This document shows, piece after piece, positions 34,749 through 44,200 of a stretch of 64,000 bases of DNA (the stretch's first letter is position 1; each line of letters begins with the position of its first letter). The notes below the pieces were generated by a model, which worked only from the letters and a program-made list of their open reading frames with translations, had not been told where the DNA came from and made no database searches. The DNA comes from Microlunatus soli (GTDB lineage Bacteria; Actinomycetota; Actinomycetes; Propionibacteriales; Propionibacteriaceae). Location of the stretch: positions 2,728,001 through 2,792,000 of the forward strand of contig NZ_LT629772.1 in assembly GCF_900105385.1 (NCBI RefSeq), given 5' to 3'. Both the position numbers and the translations under genes were made by a program.

Positions 34749-36679
34749 GACTGCGGATCCAGGTAGTAGGCGGTGACGTTGGTGACCGCCGGATACGGCG
34801 CCTTGAAGGACAACCACATCTGATCATCACCGGGCACGTTGTGGGTCCGGTCGGACACGATGCAGAACGGGTCGCCGGGCAGCGAGACACCCATCGTCCA
34901 GAACTCATCCTTGGCGATCTCGCTGATCTCCTTCAGCGCCGCGTACTGAGTCTTTTGGTCCGCAGAACCGATCACCTTTTCGCGATAGATCGACATCTGC
35001 TTCTGCATCGCTTCCGGTGGCGCCTCGCGCGGGCTGCCACCCTCGTACCAGTTCGACCACAGCGGCGCGTAGGACGAACCGCCGGTAGCGAACAGCCAGC
35101 GGGGATCGGCCACCAGGTCGACGTAGCCGAGCTCGCCCTTGTCCAGCGTGCAGTCGTAGTCGTTGGCCGTCAGACGTTCCGACACCAGTTCCGGGCTGGC
35201 GGTATCGATCCGCAGCTCGATTCCGACCTTCGCCCACGTTGCCTTGATGAACTGCAGTGCGTCGATCATGTCGGGGTAGCGGGCCTGGCAGAGGATCGAG
35301 ATGACGATCGGTTTGCCGTCCTCACCGATCAGCTTGCCCGCGGAGTTCTTCTTCTCATAGCCTGCAGTCGCCAGGTGTTGGGCGGCCTTGTCGAGATCGA
35401 ACTGCGTGTACTGGGTGCCGAACTCGTCGCCGGTGTAGAAGGGCACCTCCGGCCGTGGCGCGGTCTGCCACGGTCGGCCCTGGCGCTGATAGACCAGGTT
35501 GATGATCTGCTGGCGATCGATCGCGTAGGACAGCCCGATCCGGAAGTCCTTGTTCCGGTACATCGCCCGCTTGGCTGAATCCTTGCTGGTCAGGTTGAGG
35601 CAGATGCCGATCGAGTTGTGATTGGAGTCCTTCACACCGACCAACTTGTACTTTCCGGTCTCCTGCCCACCGCTGAGCACCGGTCGGTTCTTGGGAATCG
35701 TCACCTCCTGCCGCATGTAGAGGTCGACATCACCGTTGGCGGCCGACAGCAGCAGCGGGTTCGGCTCGTTGAAGAAGGTGAACGCCACCTCGTCGACGTA
35801 CGGCAACTGACTGCCGTCGGTGTCGACCTTCCAGTAGTAGGGATTGCGCTCCCACAGCTGGCGTCCACCGTCCCCGTGCGGGTTCTTCGGCACCCAGGCG
35901 CTCACGACCGGCAGATCGACATTCTCCAGTTGGTCGATCTTGGCCAGGAAGGTCTCGCTCCAGTCCTTCGGAAGATCCGGATTGAACTTCTTGTGGAACT
36001 TCTTCAGGTAGTGCTGCGGCAGCAACCAGAACGGCGGACCGTGCGGTGTCAGCTGCTGCAGGAACAGCGCCTGCGGGGACGGGAAGGTGAAGGTGACCTT
36101 CAGCGGCCCGTCGGCGGTCACCTTGACCGGCTCGTCGCCGATCTTGAGCGCGCTCGGGATGACCGGCGTGAGTTCCTTCTGCAGCAGGACATTCTCGTAC
36201 CACCAGGTCAGGTCCTCCGAGGTGAACGGCTCGCCGTCGCTCCAGCGCATCCCCTCGCGCAGGTGGAAGACGTAGACCCGACCGTTTTCGAGCACCTCGA
36301 ACTTCTCGGCGACGTTCTCGATGATCTTGCTGTAGGTCGGATCCCAGGTGACCAGATGATCATTGGTCACCGTCATCCAGAGCCAGCTCGGGTCGGTGCT
36401 CTCCAACACGGTGCGGAGCGTGCCGCCGTAGATGCCCACCTTCTGCAGCGGTGTGATCACCCGCGGGTTCTTCGGCAGCCGTTCGGCGACGGCGGGAAGG
36501 TCGCCCGACTTGACCTTCGCGGCCAACATCGGTGCTTCCTTGCCCTTGGCCTGTTTCGGCCCGTCGTCGGTGCCTCGGTCCGGATCGGTGGAGAAGAAAC
36601 TACAGCCACTCAACGCAGCGAGGCCGGTGACGGATGCAGACCCCAACAGGATCTGGCGACGCGACACGGACATGGACAT
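34745..36679 (-). CDS. Oligopeptide-family solute-binding lipoprotein
   Basis: 644 residues from the ATG at 36679 (AAAGGTGG, 5 bases). Twin-arginine motif (VSRRQILLG) and lipobox (LSGC, Cys26). Solute-binding family 5 body: VYVFHLREGMRWSDGEPFTS, then PYYWKVDTDG and YAIDRQQIINLVYQ. At about 645 residues it is larger than most peptide-binding members (about 540) and close to family 5 proteins that bind oligosaccharides. First gene of the transporter operon. Confidence 0.92.
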   Translation of the reverse strand: MSMSVSRRQILLGSASVTGLAALSGCSFFSTDPDRGTDDGPKQAKGKEAPMLAAKVKSGDLPAVAERLPKNPRVITPLQKVGIYGGTLRTVLESTDPSWLWMTVTNDHLVTWDPTYSKIIENVAEKFEVLENGRVYVFHLREGMRWSDGEPFTSEDLTWWYENVLLQKELTPVIPSALKIGDEPVKVTADGPLKVTFTFPSPQALFLQQLTPHGPPFWLLPQHYLKKFHKKFNPDLPKDWSETFLAKIDQLENVDLPVVSAWVPKNPHGDGGRQLWERNPYYWKVDTDGSQLPYVDEVAFTFFNEPNPLLLSAANGDVDLYMRQEVTIPKNRPVLSGGQETGKYKLVGVKDSNHNSIGICLNLTSKDSAKRAMYRNKDFRIGLSYAIDRQQIINLVYQRQGRPWQTAPRPEVPFYTGDEFGTQYTQFDLDKAAQHLATAGYEKKNSAGKLIGEDGKPIVISILCQARYPDMIDALQFIKATWAKVGIELRIDTASPELVSERLTANDYDCTLDKGELGYVDLVADPRWLFATGGSSYAPLWSNWYEGGSPREAPPEAMQKQMSIYREKVIGSADQKTQYAALKEISEIAKDEFWTMGVSLPGDPFCIVSDRTHNVPGDDQMWLSFKAPYPAVTNVTAYYLDPQS

Positions 36680-36708
36680 CGCTACCACCTTTCATCATCG
36701 TAAGGTGA

Positions 36709-36743
36709 CTCTCACTCTAATGGAGAACTCCGCCTAGTGAGAG
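36709..36743 (-). promoter_or_regulatory. Inverted repeat and CTCCATTA word upstream of the transporter operon
   Basis: CTCTCACT (36709-36716) pairs perfectly with AGTGAGAG (36736-36743). Between them lies TAATGGAG (36718-36725; CTCCATTA on the coding strand), a word also found in front of the paralogue gene. Good position for IclR binding, 30-60 bases before the first start codon. Confidence 0.45.
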
Positions 36744-36787
36744 AAAACTTTCAGTTAGCGGAGCCCGAAGATCCCTGACCACCAGGA

Positions 36788-36806
36788 CCCTGAGTCTGTC
36801 GAAGGG
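36788..36806. repeat. Dispersed intergenic repeat, copy 3
   Basis: CCCTGAGTCTGTCGAAGGG, followed by a degenerate second piece (CTTGCCGAAGGG). Same family as the elements at 18553 and 21888; lies in the gap between the two transcription units of the 27-40 kb locus. Confidence 0.55.
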
Positions 36807-36870
36807 CCCCGAACTTGCCGAAGGGCTGCTTCTCGTAACCGACGCCGATCCGCAGCCCCCGCCCGCGACC

Positions 36871-39408
36871 TCAACCGGCCGCGGGCATCACGACGTAGTA
36901 GGGCTGATTGGCCAACGCGTCATCGAAGGCCGGATCCAGCGCCACCGCCCCACCCTCGTGCTCGACGGTGAAGCTGTACATCAGTGGATAGCTGGAATCG
37001 CTGTAGTCGGCGGGAATCTCGGCCCGATAGCCGTCCCCGGATCGCTGCATCTCGACCGACTGCCAGTGCTCGGCCTGGTTGACGTGCCGGAAGTTCAGCA
37101 CAATCTTCTTGACCGGCGCGGTCACCGAGACGTCGAGCGCGACCGGCTTGCCGCGATCGAACGCGTCCGGTGCCGTGTGTACAACTCCGGTTTGTGACGG
37201 CCGCGACGGCACCGACGATGTGAACGTCTTGGTGCTGTCCTCGGCTGCCGCGCGGAGCTCGTTGCCCATGGCATCGACGTCGGCCTCCAGCGCCGGCCTA
37301 CGGTCGGTCCAGCTGCCGTGCTCGCTGCGCTCCGGACCGAAGCGCAGGTTGGCCTGGTAGACGCCTTCGACCAGATCGCCGATCTCGGCCCAGACGTCGC
37401 GGGCGATCTTCGACTGGTCGTACGCCCGGCTCAGCCGACTCCGATCACCGGTGCGTTGCCAGAGGGCGTAGTCGGCTGCAGAGCGGAACTTCGCCGCGAA
37501 GAAGCGCCCCAGGCGCAGCAGCACTTCGACGTCGATCGCGGTCCGACGCAGCTGCGGCGAGGCATCGGTGGCGGCGGACAACTCGGCGGCCCCGGCGGCC
37601 GCTTCGTCGACGAAGCGCTGGAGCCAGTCGGCGACCTCCACGGGGGTGTAGCGGCCGTCGAGTCGGCCGGCGATCACGTCGTCGGCCCACTCGTTGATGA
37701 TGTAGAAGGTCTGCGGGTCGAACGGGCTCACAGTCCCCCACATCGGCGGTGCCTCGGTGTCGCTGCCGTGGTGCGACGGGTAGGCGCCTTCGGTGACCGG
37801 GAGGTTGGTGTAGACCTCGGGCCAGTTGCCGTTGTTGGAGCCACCGACACCATGCACGACCGTGATCAGCGGCAGGATCCGGCTGAGCGGTGCGAGCGTG
37901 CGTTCGACGGTCTCTGCATACGTGCCGTACGCCTGGTTGAGGTAGCCCTCCCACTCCCTGCGCGGCGCCTCGGGGTTGTAGAGCTTCCGGCCCCACACGC
38001 GATAGGTGTAGGCGTACTTGGTCCAGTCCCGCAGCCCGAGCTTGAGCTCGGGATCGATGTACGGGTCACGACGTCCTGGCGCGCCGGATCCCTTGCGTCC
38101 CTTGAAGAACAGCGGCTCGCAGATGTCCACGCCGAGTGCTCCGGCGAAGGTCGACAGCCGGCCGTAGCCGGCGGCATGCTCCGGGTCGCCCCACAGCAGC
38201 AGCTTCTGGGTGCCGGGCCAGACCCGGAAGATCAGATCGGCGCGACGATCCGAGCCGAGGAAGTCGGCATACCCGTAGCGGGTGAACCGGCGCGCGAACT
38301 CGGTGACCGAGGTCAGCTCCTTGCCGGGCGGTACCGGCTTGGACTCTTCGAGCCGGCGGATGGCTGCCTGATGGTAGGGCAGCCCCTGGTGTTCGGCCCA
38401 GTACTTCGCACCGAGGACGGGCTGCAGCCCCGGCTTGTTGACCGCGTCGAGGAGCGCGTCGTCGACACCCTTGGCGTGCATGTCGACCTGTAGTTCCTTG
38501 CCGCTTTGGGAAAGAGCCTCGAAGACCGGGTCCCAGAATTTCTCGTGCCCCTCGTCGGGGATGCCGCCCTCGTAGTGCACACGGAAGCTGAACCCGTCGA
38601 TCTCCGGGCAGACGCGGAGCAGTTCGGAGATCGCGGCCGCGGAGTAGTCCGCGTGCGTTTCCGGGGTTAGCCCGGTGATCGGGAATCGGTGGACCGAGTT
38701 GCGGCCGTAGTCGTAGGCGTGGTTCCACAAGCCCAGCTGGAAGTCCATCCCACGCCGCTTGGTCTCCCGGGCGATGAACTGGAGCATCCGCAGATTGGTC
38801 TCCCGCTCCTCGACGGAGACACCTTCGGCGGCGACGTTCCAGCCGGGAACGTCCAGCAAGAACGGGTAGGCGAAGCAGAGGTAATTGTCGGTGGCGCCGT
38901 TGCGATCGGCGCCGTAGTTGTACTGCATCCCGAGCGCCAGGTGGAAGCGGCTGAAGCGCGCCTGGGCGATCCAGTCCAGATACTCCGCCCAGAACTCTTT
39001 CGAGGTGAACCACGGCAGGTCTTCGTCCACGCTGGAGAACGACCGCATGATCCCCCGCACCGGCATCGTGGTCGACGAGGCAACGCCGTCCAGACCCTCG
39101 AGCGCGCCGCTCAGGTCTCCGGCGATCTCGACCTCATCGGCCAGCCCGACCAGGGCGTACGAAGCGCCCACGACGTCGGTCGCCTTGATCTCCAGCCCGT
39201 CGCCCGTCCGGACGTAGGAGTAGCCCTGAGTTCCTTGATCATCTTGTCGCAGGACCACTGACGAGGCGCCCGCGGGCGACTCCCCCACAGCAACACGTTG
39301 TACGTCTCCGCCCGACCGATCGCGGAGCAGATCCAGAGCCCAGTCGACGGGCGGCCCCTCCAGTTCCGGATCTACCTGCACTCCGACCACGAGCATGCTG
39401 TCGTCCAT
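36871..39408 (-). CDS. Large glycoside-hydrolase-like protein, paralogue 2 (family unassigned)
   Basis: 845 residues from the ATG at 39408: GGAAGG lies 4 bases before it, and from here the first conserved block (PVDWALDLL, residue 20) falls at the same distance from the start as in the paralogue at 27632 (PVEWAADTV, residue 19). The shared barrel blocks are GLWNHA, RVHYEGGIP, DMHAKGVDDALL, KYWAEHQGLPYHQAAIR, FTRYGYADF and RVWPGTQK, and it ends in an Ig-like domain with YYVVMPA. Cytosolic. Two diverged copies suggest related but different linkages in one substrate. Its own promoter region has two direct repeats that could be IclR sites. Confidence 0.65.
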   Translation of the reverse strand: MDDSMLVVGVQVDPELEGPPVDWALDLLRDRSGGDVQRVAVGESPAGASSVVLRQDDQGTQGYSYVRTGDGLEIKATDVVGASYALVGLADEVEIAGDLSGALEGLDGVASSTTMPVRGIMRSFSSVDEDLPWFTSKEFWAEYLDWIAQARFSRFHLALGMQYNYGADRNGATDNYLCFAYPFLLDVPGWNVAAEGVSVEERETNLRMLQFIARETKRRGMDFQLGLWNHAYDYGRNSVHRFPITGLTPETHADYSAAAISELLRVCPEIDGFSFRVHYEGGIPDEGHEKFWDPVFEALSQSGKELQVDMHAKGVDDALLDAVNKPGLQPVLGAKYWAEHQGLPYHQAAIRRLEESKPVPPGKELTSVTEFARRFTRYGYADFLGSDRRADLIFRVWPGTQKLLLWGDPEHAAGYGRLSTFAGALGVDICEPLFFKGRKGSGAPGRRDPYIDPELKLGLRDWTKYAYTYRVWGRKLYNPEAPRREWEGYLNQAYGTYAETVERTLAPLSRILPLITVVHGVGGSNNGNWPEVYTNLPVTEGAYPSHHGSDTEAPPMWGTVSPFDPQTFYIINEWADDVIAGRLDGRYTPVEVADWLQRFVDEAAAGAAELSAATDASPQLRRTAIDVEVLLRLGRFFAAKFRSAADYALWQRTGDRSRLSRAYDQSKIARDVWAEIGDLVEGVYQANLRFGPERSEHGSWTDRRPALEADVDAMGNELRAAAEDSTKTFTSSVPSRPSQTGVVHTAPDAFDRGKPVALDVSVTAPVKKIVLNFRHVNQAEHWQSVEMQRSGDGYRAEIPADYSDSSYPLMYSFTVEHEGGAVALDPAFDDALANQPYYVVMPAAG

Positions 39409-39415
39409 GACGCCT

Positions 39416-39450
39416 TCCAGATAGTGGAGATCGTTGCTCATATAATGGAG
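39416..39450 (-). promoter_or_regulatory. Direct repeats in front of paralogue 2, candidate IclR sites
   Basis: On the plus strand TCCAGATAGTGGAG (39416-39429) and CTCATATAATGGAG (39437-39450) match at 10 of 14 positions and begin 21 bases apart, two helical turns. The second shares TAATGGAG with the site at 36718. They overlap the leader and ribosome-site region of the gene. Confidence 0.4.
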
Positions 39451-39642
39451 TAGTTGGAACGGGTCCGCAATCGTTTGGACAAGATTCCGGTGAAAGCCTG
39501 AGCTTGTCGGGCGCTCCGCGCGCCCGTGCCGGCGCCCACCTCGACCAACGAGCGCGGACCGCACGGTGTGCTAGCTTCACGCCCACATTGGCTTCGTCGC
39601 GGGCAGGAAGCCGACGAGACAGGGCGGAGGAGAATGGCATCC

Positions 39643-40407
39643 GTGACGAAGAGAGGCGGAGGCGTCCAATCGGTCGAGCGGGCCTTCGCGCTACTCGAGC
39701 TGATGGTGGAACGAGGCGATCAGTCCCTGACGGAGTTGGCGCAAGCGATGGACCTTCCGGTCCCGACCATCCACCGCTTCCTCCAGACCCTGGTCGGGTT
39801 GGGATATGCGAGGCAGCGCGATAACCGGCGATACGGTCTGGGTCTCGGGCTCGCTCGGCTGGCCAGCCCGGTCGGGACGGAGTTCTCCCCCATTGCGCAA
39901 CCGCATCTCGCGAGCCTGGTGGCCGAGATCGGTGAGTCGGCCAATCTGGCGGTGCTCGACGGCAACATGGTCGTCTACGTCGCCCACGTCCCGTCCCCGC
40001 ACGCGATGCGGCTGTTCACCGAGAACGGCCACCGCGCCCACACCCACGCGACCGGAGTCGGCAAAGCGATCCTGGCCCAGCTGCCGGAAGCGCACATCGA
40101 TCGCATCCTCGACCGCGCCGGCATGCCGGCCGCGACCTCGCGAACCATCACCGACCGCGCCAAGCTGCACCGGGAGTTGGCCAAGATCAACCGCCAAGGG
40201 TACGCGACCGATGCCGGGGAGCAGGAGGACGGCGTCTTCTGTTACGCCGTCCCGGTCCTCGGGCTGCCCATCTCGATGGCCGTCTCCGTCTCGGGGCCGA
40301 CGTTCCGGATGACCAAGGAGTTGGGTGCGAAGGCGATTCCTTTGTTGCAGGCCGAAGCCGAGGCACTCCGAAGGGACTTCGCCGGTCCTCTTTCCGACGT
40401 CACTTGA
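39643..40407 (+). CDS. IclR-family transcriptional regulator
   Basis: 254 residues from a GTG at 39643, 10 bases after GGAGGAG; an ATG at 39634 would leave only one base of spacing. Helix-turn-helix (about 10-70, SLTELAQAMDLPVPTIHRF) and a GAF-like effector domain with ATGVGKAILAQLP and DDGVFCYAVPV-type strands. Divergent from paralogue 2, so it is the obvious regulator of the enzyme/transporter locus. It may act as activator or repressor. Confidence 0.88.
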   Translation: MTKRGGGVQSVERAFALLELMVERGDQSLTELAQAMDLPVPTIHRFLQTLVGLGYARQRDNRRYGLGLGLARLASPVGTEFSPIAQPHLASLVAEIGESANLAVLDGNMVVYVAHVPSPHAMRLFTENGHRAHTHATGVGKAILAQLPEAHIDRILDRAGMPAATSRTITDRAKLHRELAKINRQGYATDAGEQEDGVFCYAVPVLGLPISMAVSVSGPTFRMTKELGAKAIPLLQAEAEALRRDFAGPLSDVT

Positions 40408-40470
40408 CGGGTGCATTGCAGACAAGCGCACCTGGCCAGAGCTTGGCCGTGCTCGCATACTCAGCTCGGG

Positions 40471-40495
40471 GCGGTGCGGTGCGGTGCGGTGCGGT
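40471..40495. repeat. Short tandem repeat (GCGGT)5
   Basis: Five perfect tandem copies of GCGGT just after the IclR gene, between it and the transposase remnant. A slippage product with no visible function. Confidence 0.8.
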
Positions 40496-40529
40496 CCACC
40501 CTCGCACCACCAATTTCGGTGGCGTCTTC

Positions 40530-40937
40530 GTCGTGCCGCGGCTCGGCTCAGATCGCCTCGTCGAGCCGAGTCTATTGCCGGTCGGTGAGCCGGTCGGCGT
40601 CGCAGCCGAGGATATTTCTGATCTTGTAGAGCGGATCGTCCATGCGTGCCCGGTGGCGCTGTCGCGATCGAGCCCTGCTCGTTGAAGAACGCGCTTGTTT
40701 CACACGCCAACTCCAGGCCCGCCAGCAGAACCGATCCAGTCGGCCGAAACAAGGGACGTTGATCAAGACACGTCGCGTCGTCCGCGCCAGGCTGCGATCA
40801 TCCCGCAGGCCGTAGCCCGACGGGTACGGCTCCGACTCCAACGTCACGAACAGCCGACCGCCGGCGGCGCGACCAATCTCAATCACGTGCGGCCCGTCCA
40901 GACCGGCCAACACGTCGCAACGGTCGCAGTGGCCGGT
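40530..40937 (-). pseudogene. ISL3-family transposase remnant
   Basis: Two blocks of an ISL3 transposase are joined by an internal deletion. The first (CDRCDVLAGLDGPHVIEIG... then INVPCFGRLDRFCWRAWSW) matches the N-terminal region, where the family has a VDAPCFGRP...WRKRRWRC pattern. The second (DDPLYKIRNILGCDADRLTDRQ, then in-frame TAG, TRLDEAI, stop) matches the middle of the catalytic part. The zinc cysteines and most DDE residues are missing, so it is dead. No intact inverted repeats or target duplication could be found. It lies at the left edge of the defence island. Confidence 0.7.
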
Positions 40938-41249
40938 TCAGGCACGATCACCGAGCGTAGCCTCAGGCATCGTCGAGGTCCTTGAGGAACAGCTGCTTGG
41001 TCGCTCTGATCTTGAAGTCCTCGCCCCTCAACTCACCGCACCAACAACCCCCAGGCGTGTCACTCAGCGCCCACCGGAGCGATGAAGAGCCGCGATACGA
41101 GACCGTGAGCCCCGTCGCCGCGAAGCTGCTTGACTAGGTCTTTGGCCTAGCAAACTGAGCGTCGATCGACGGTGCCGTGTGCTTGGGCCAACTGATCTGA
41201 GGCGGATCGTTACTCTTGGAGTGATGCCGAGAACTTCCGCTGTCGGCCA
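40938..41249. other. Gap with coding-like scraps, no gene called
   Basis: Minus-strand frames show short protein-like pieces between stops (about 28 residues ending near 41059, and a longer frame ending LFLKDLDDA near 40966), perhaps decayed remains of a gene between the transposase remnant and the helicase. Nothing here can be named. Confidence 0.3.
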
Positions 41250-44200
41250 TCACGCACTCTCAAGCAATGCGTTAAACAGTTTGATCGGTGTGCGGTCGAG
41301 GACGTACGTGTCAGAAACCGTGATGTGTGACAGACCGCGCCCCCGCAGTTCAGTCACGGCTCGTCTCATGTTCGGATTCCAATGTGCGTCTTCATGTCGC
41401 CAAAGCGGATGGCCGATGACGACAGCGGCACCTTGGCCCTCTGGTGAAACGAGTGCTGGTAGCCCGTTGACCACATGTTGTTCGATTCGGAGGTGCGAGC
41501 CGTAACCGTGAGCGAAGCTCTGCATCAACGCAGCGGTTCGATCTGCCCAGTGGGACGGGTCGAGGCTTCTTCCGAGAACAAGGTCAACGACGTCCAGCCC
41601 GAGGCGCCAGTCCAGCGCCCAGTGATTGAAGCGATTCTCGTAGTTACGGAGGCAGCCCGGGCATGAGGAGGTGCAGGCTGTTCCGTGCGGGTCTTCACGG
41701 AGTCGTTGACCTGTATCTTCTCGGATTGAGGTGAGGAGCTTCCCAAACGTGGCCGGCTCGCCGAGTTCCAACGCATACCCAGCGCCGTTGTCGAGGGCAT
41801 CGGCAAGGAACACCCGCGCTGAGACGGTGGTGCTGTTAAGTGCGGGCTGAAGTCCGACTTCAAGTTCCGACTGCTCAATGTCCAAGTACTCCTTAGCAGC
41901 GTTGCGGAGCAACTCAGCAAAGGAGAGTAATGCTCCTTTGCCCGCCGGACACGCCCAGGGCAGGGTGGCGACTGCCCCTTCTGGCAATGCCAGATCATCG
42001 AGGCCGAGCAGTAGCACATCGGTTCGACGGACTTCGCCGATCGCTGCTGAATCGAGGGCTTGCCCGCCAGTCCGCATGAACTCGGGAAGAGGGCGCCGAT
42101 AGAGATCGCGATTCTGAGCAATCACCGACCCGTCCGACTGCCGGCTCAGATCGAATAGCTTGCGGTTGTTGTCGTTCACTGCTACGACCTCCGCTTGCTC
42201 GAGTAGTCGAAGTGAAATCCCGTGGAGCCTCGTTTCCTGCCCGAGCTCAGTGTTGGCGGAAAGCTCGGAGTAGCCGGCGTACATCGGCGTGATGTGCGAG
42301 TCGTCGTAGTCCGGCTGGCTATAGATCGTCCGGTAGCCTTCAGGCTGATAGAGCGAGAACGCCCTCATTTGTTCGCCGCAGACCGAACACCTGAGTGACT
42401 CGTCCGTAGGCCGAGTATCGAGGCTGCCACACTGTACCTGTACGCAACGGTGAATCGGGAAGGGTGCCCCGAGAGGATCTTTGGCTCGTGTACTTTTCCC
42501 GATGACGTTGTAGGCCGCAAAGCCCACCGCTAGGTGCTCTGCGCCATCCTTCACAACGACGGCTCCAGGAGCAAATGCCGTGATGGACATTCGAAGATCA
42601 CGATCGGCGACTGTATGCCTGTCTACGTCGCCAGCACCACGGAGCTGTTTTGAATAGAGCGGTCGTACCCGCGTCGGGAAACCGAACATTGGGAGCACCC
42701 CGGCGTTTGCAAGCAACTCGCTGAGTTCGGCGTGCTGGAAGTACGGATTCCCGACGGCTTCGTCGATGTCGTTGGCGAGACCGTTTCGCGCCCAGTCATC
42801 GAGCTCGTCTGCATCGAGAGCCGTGTAGGCACTGAACCGTGCGCAGACGACGGGGACGTCATTGGATGCCTCGAGCCATGCGACGACCTCGGCTCTCCGT
42901 TGCGGCCAGTCTTGGGTTAAGCCGAACGTCCCGTGGATGCTGTCACTAGTGCGCCTCGGCGGATTCTGGGCTGTGAGGAATGCCCTGCGGAGCAGTTCGG
43001 CTGCGATCACTCGGCGGACAATCCGAGGCCGCGACAAGTCGATGAACGGCGGCGGAGGGTCGGCGGCGGTCATCTTCTCCGGGGCCTGGAAGTAGTAATC
43101 ATCGTGGGCTCGGTCCCGCGAGACGGTGACCGCGAACGAGAACGGTTGACCTGAACGTCCGGCTCGACCGACCCGCTGTTGATAGTTGAACCGTTGAGGC
43201 GGCATGTTCGCCATCGCTACGGCTCTGAGCGATCCGATATCGACACCGACCTCCATTGTGGTTGTCACCGAAAGCAAATCCAGGGGGTCCGCCAGAGCGC
43301 TCTCGGCGGGTGCAGGAAGTGTCGCGCCCTTGAATAGGCGTTGCCGGGTCCGTTGGTCGTTGAGTCTGGTCTGACCGGTAAGCTCAGCGACCCTCATACG
43401 TCGAAGCGGTTGCGAGGCGAGCCATCCGTAGTAGTCGAACTCTTCGGACCATTCCGCCTCGTGGAGCACACCATTCGGGCATTCCTCATTGGTGCAGATG
43501 CCGGCCGAGGGATGCAGGTGCGTGGTTCCGCAGTTCTCGCAAACCCAGACCGTGTCGCCAGGCGTCCTGAGTTCCAGAGCGTCTTGACCAGTCTGGGTCT
43601 TTAGCGCCCAGGTCTCGTCGACGATGCCACTCCTGCGCAGAAACTCGCCGAGGTTCGCCGCCAGGGTCTGCCAGTCAATCTGATGTTTCGCGGCGACGCG
43701 CTTCAGGTAGGTGACGACAACCTTCGGCGTCGAATTTGATCGGGCTGAATATCCGCCCTCGAACCGCTTTGCAATCCCGAGGAGACGAATGACACTGGCC
43801 AGGACATCGCCTGCGGTCTCCGCCGAGATTCCCCAGCTATTGGGGGCGGGCGGCCGCGCTCGAACTACACCCAGTCGAGTGGATTCGAGGTCTCGTGAAG
43901 CTCGATCGAAAACTGCTTCGGCAACAGCCTTAGCGGTGAGTCGATAGCGATCTTGGCGGATCGGACGTGCCACGGCATCAGCCAGTGGCTCCCAGGCATG
44001 ACGGACTGGAGGTTCGTAAGCACGGTACCAAGGGGCATCGCCCTCGCTTTCTGCAACGGATGGCCCTGGTCCAGCTGGGTTCACGCCGACTTCGAGCATC
44101 ACCCGCTCGGCGGCGTGGATGAGTGTTGCCCACGGCAGGGATTCGGCCTCTCGCTCCGCAGCAGCGATCATCTCTTCGTCTGCTGAATCGGCTGCACCGA

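Noticed and set aside
40471-40495. CRISPR-like repeat
   Set aside because: Five uninterrupted copies of a 5-base unit without spacers; a simple tandem repeat.
40530-40937. Active insertion sequence
   Set aside because: In-frame stops, an internal deletion, and no terminal inverted repeats were found.
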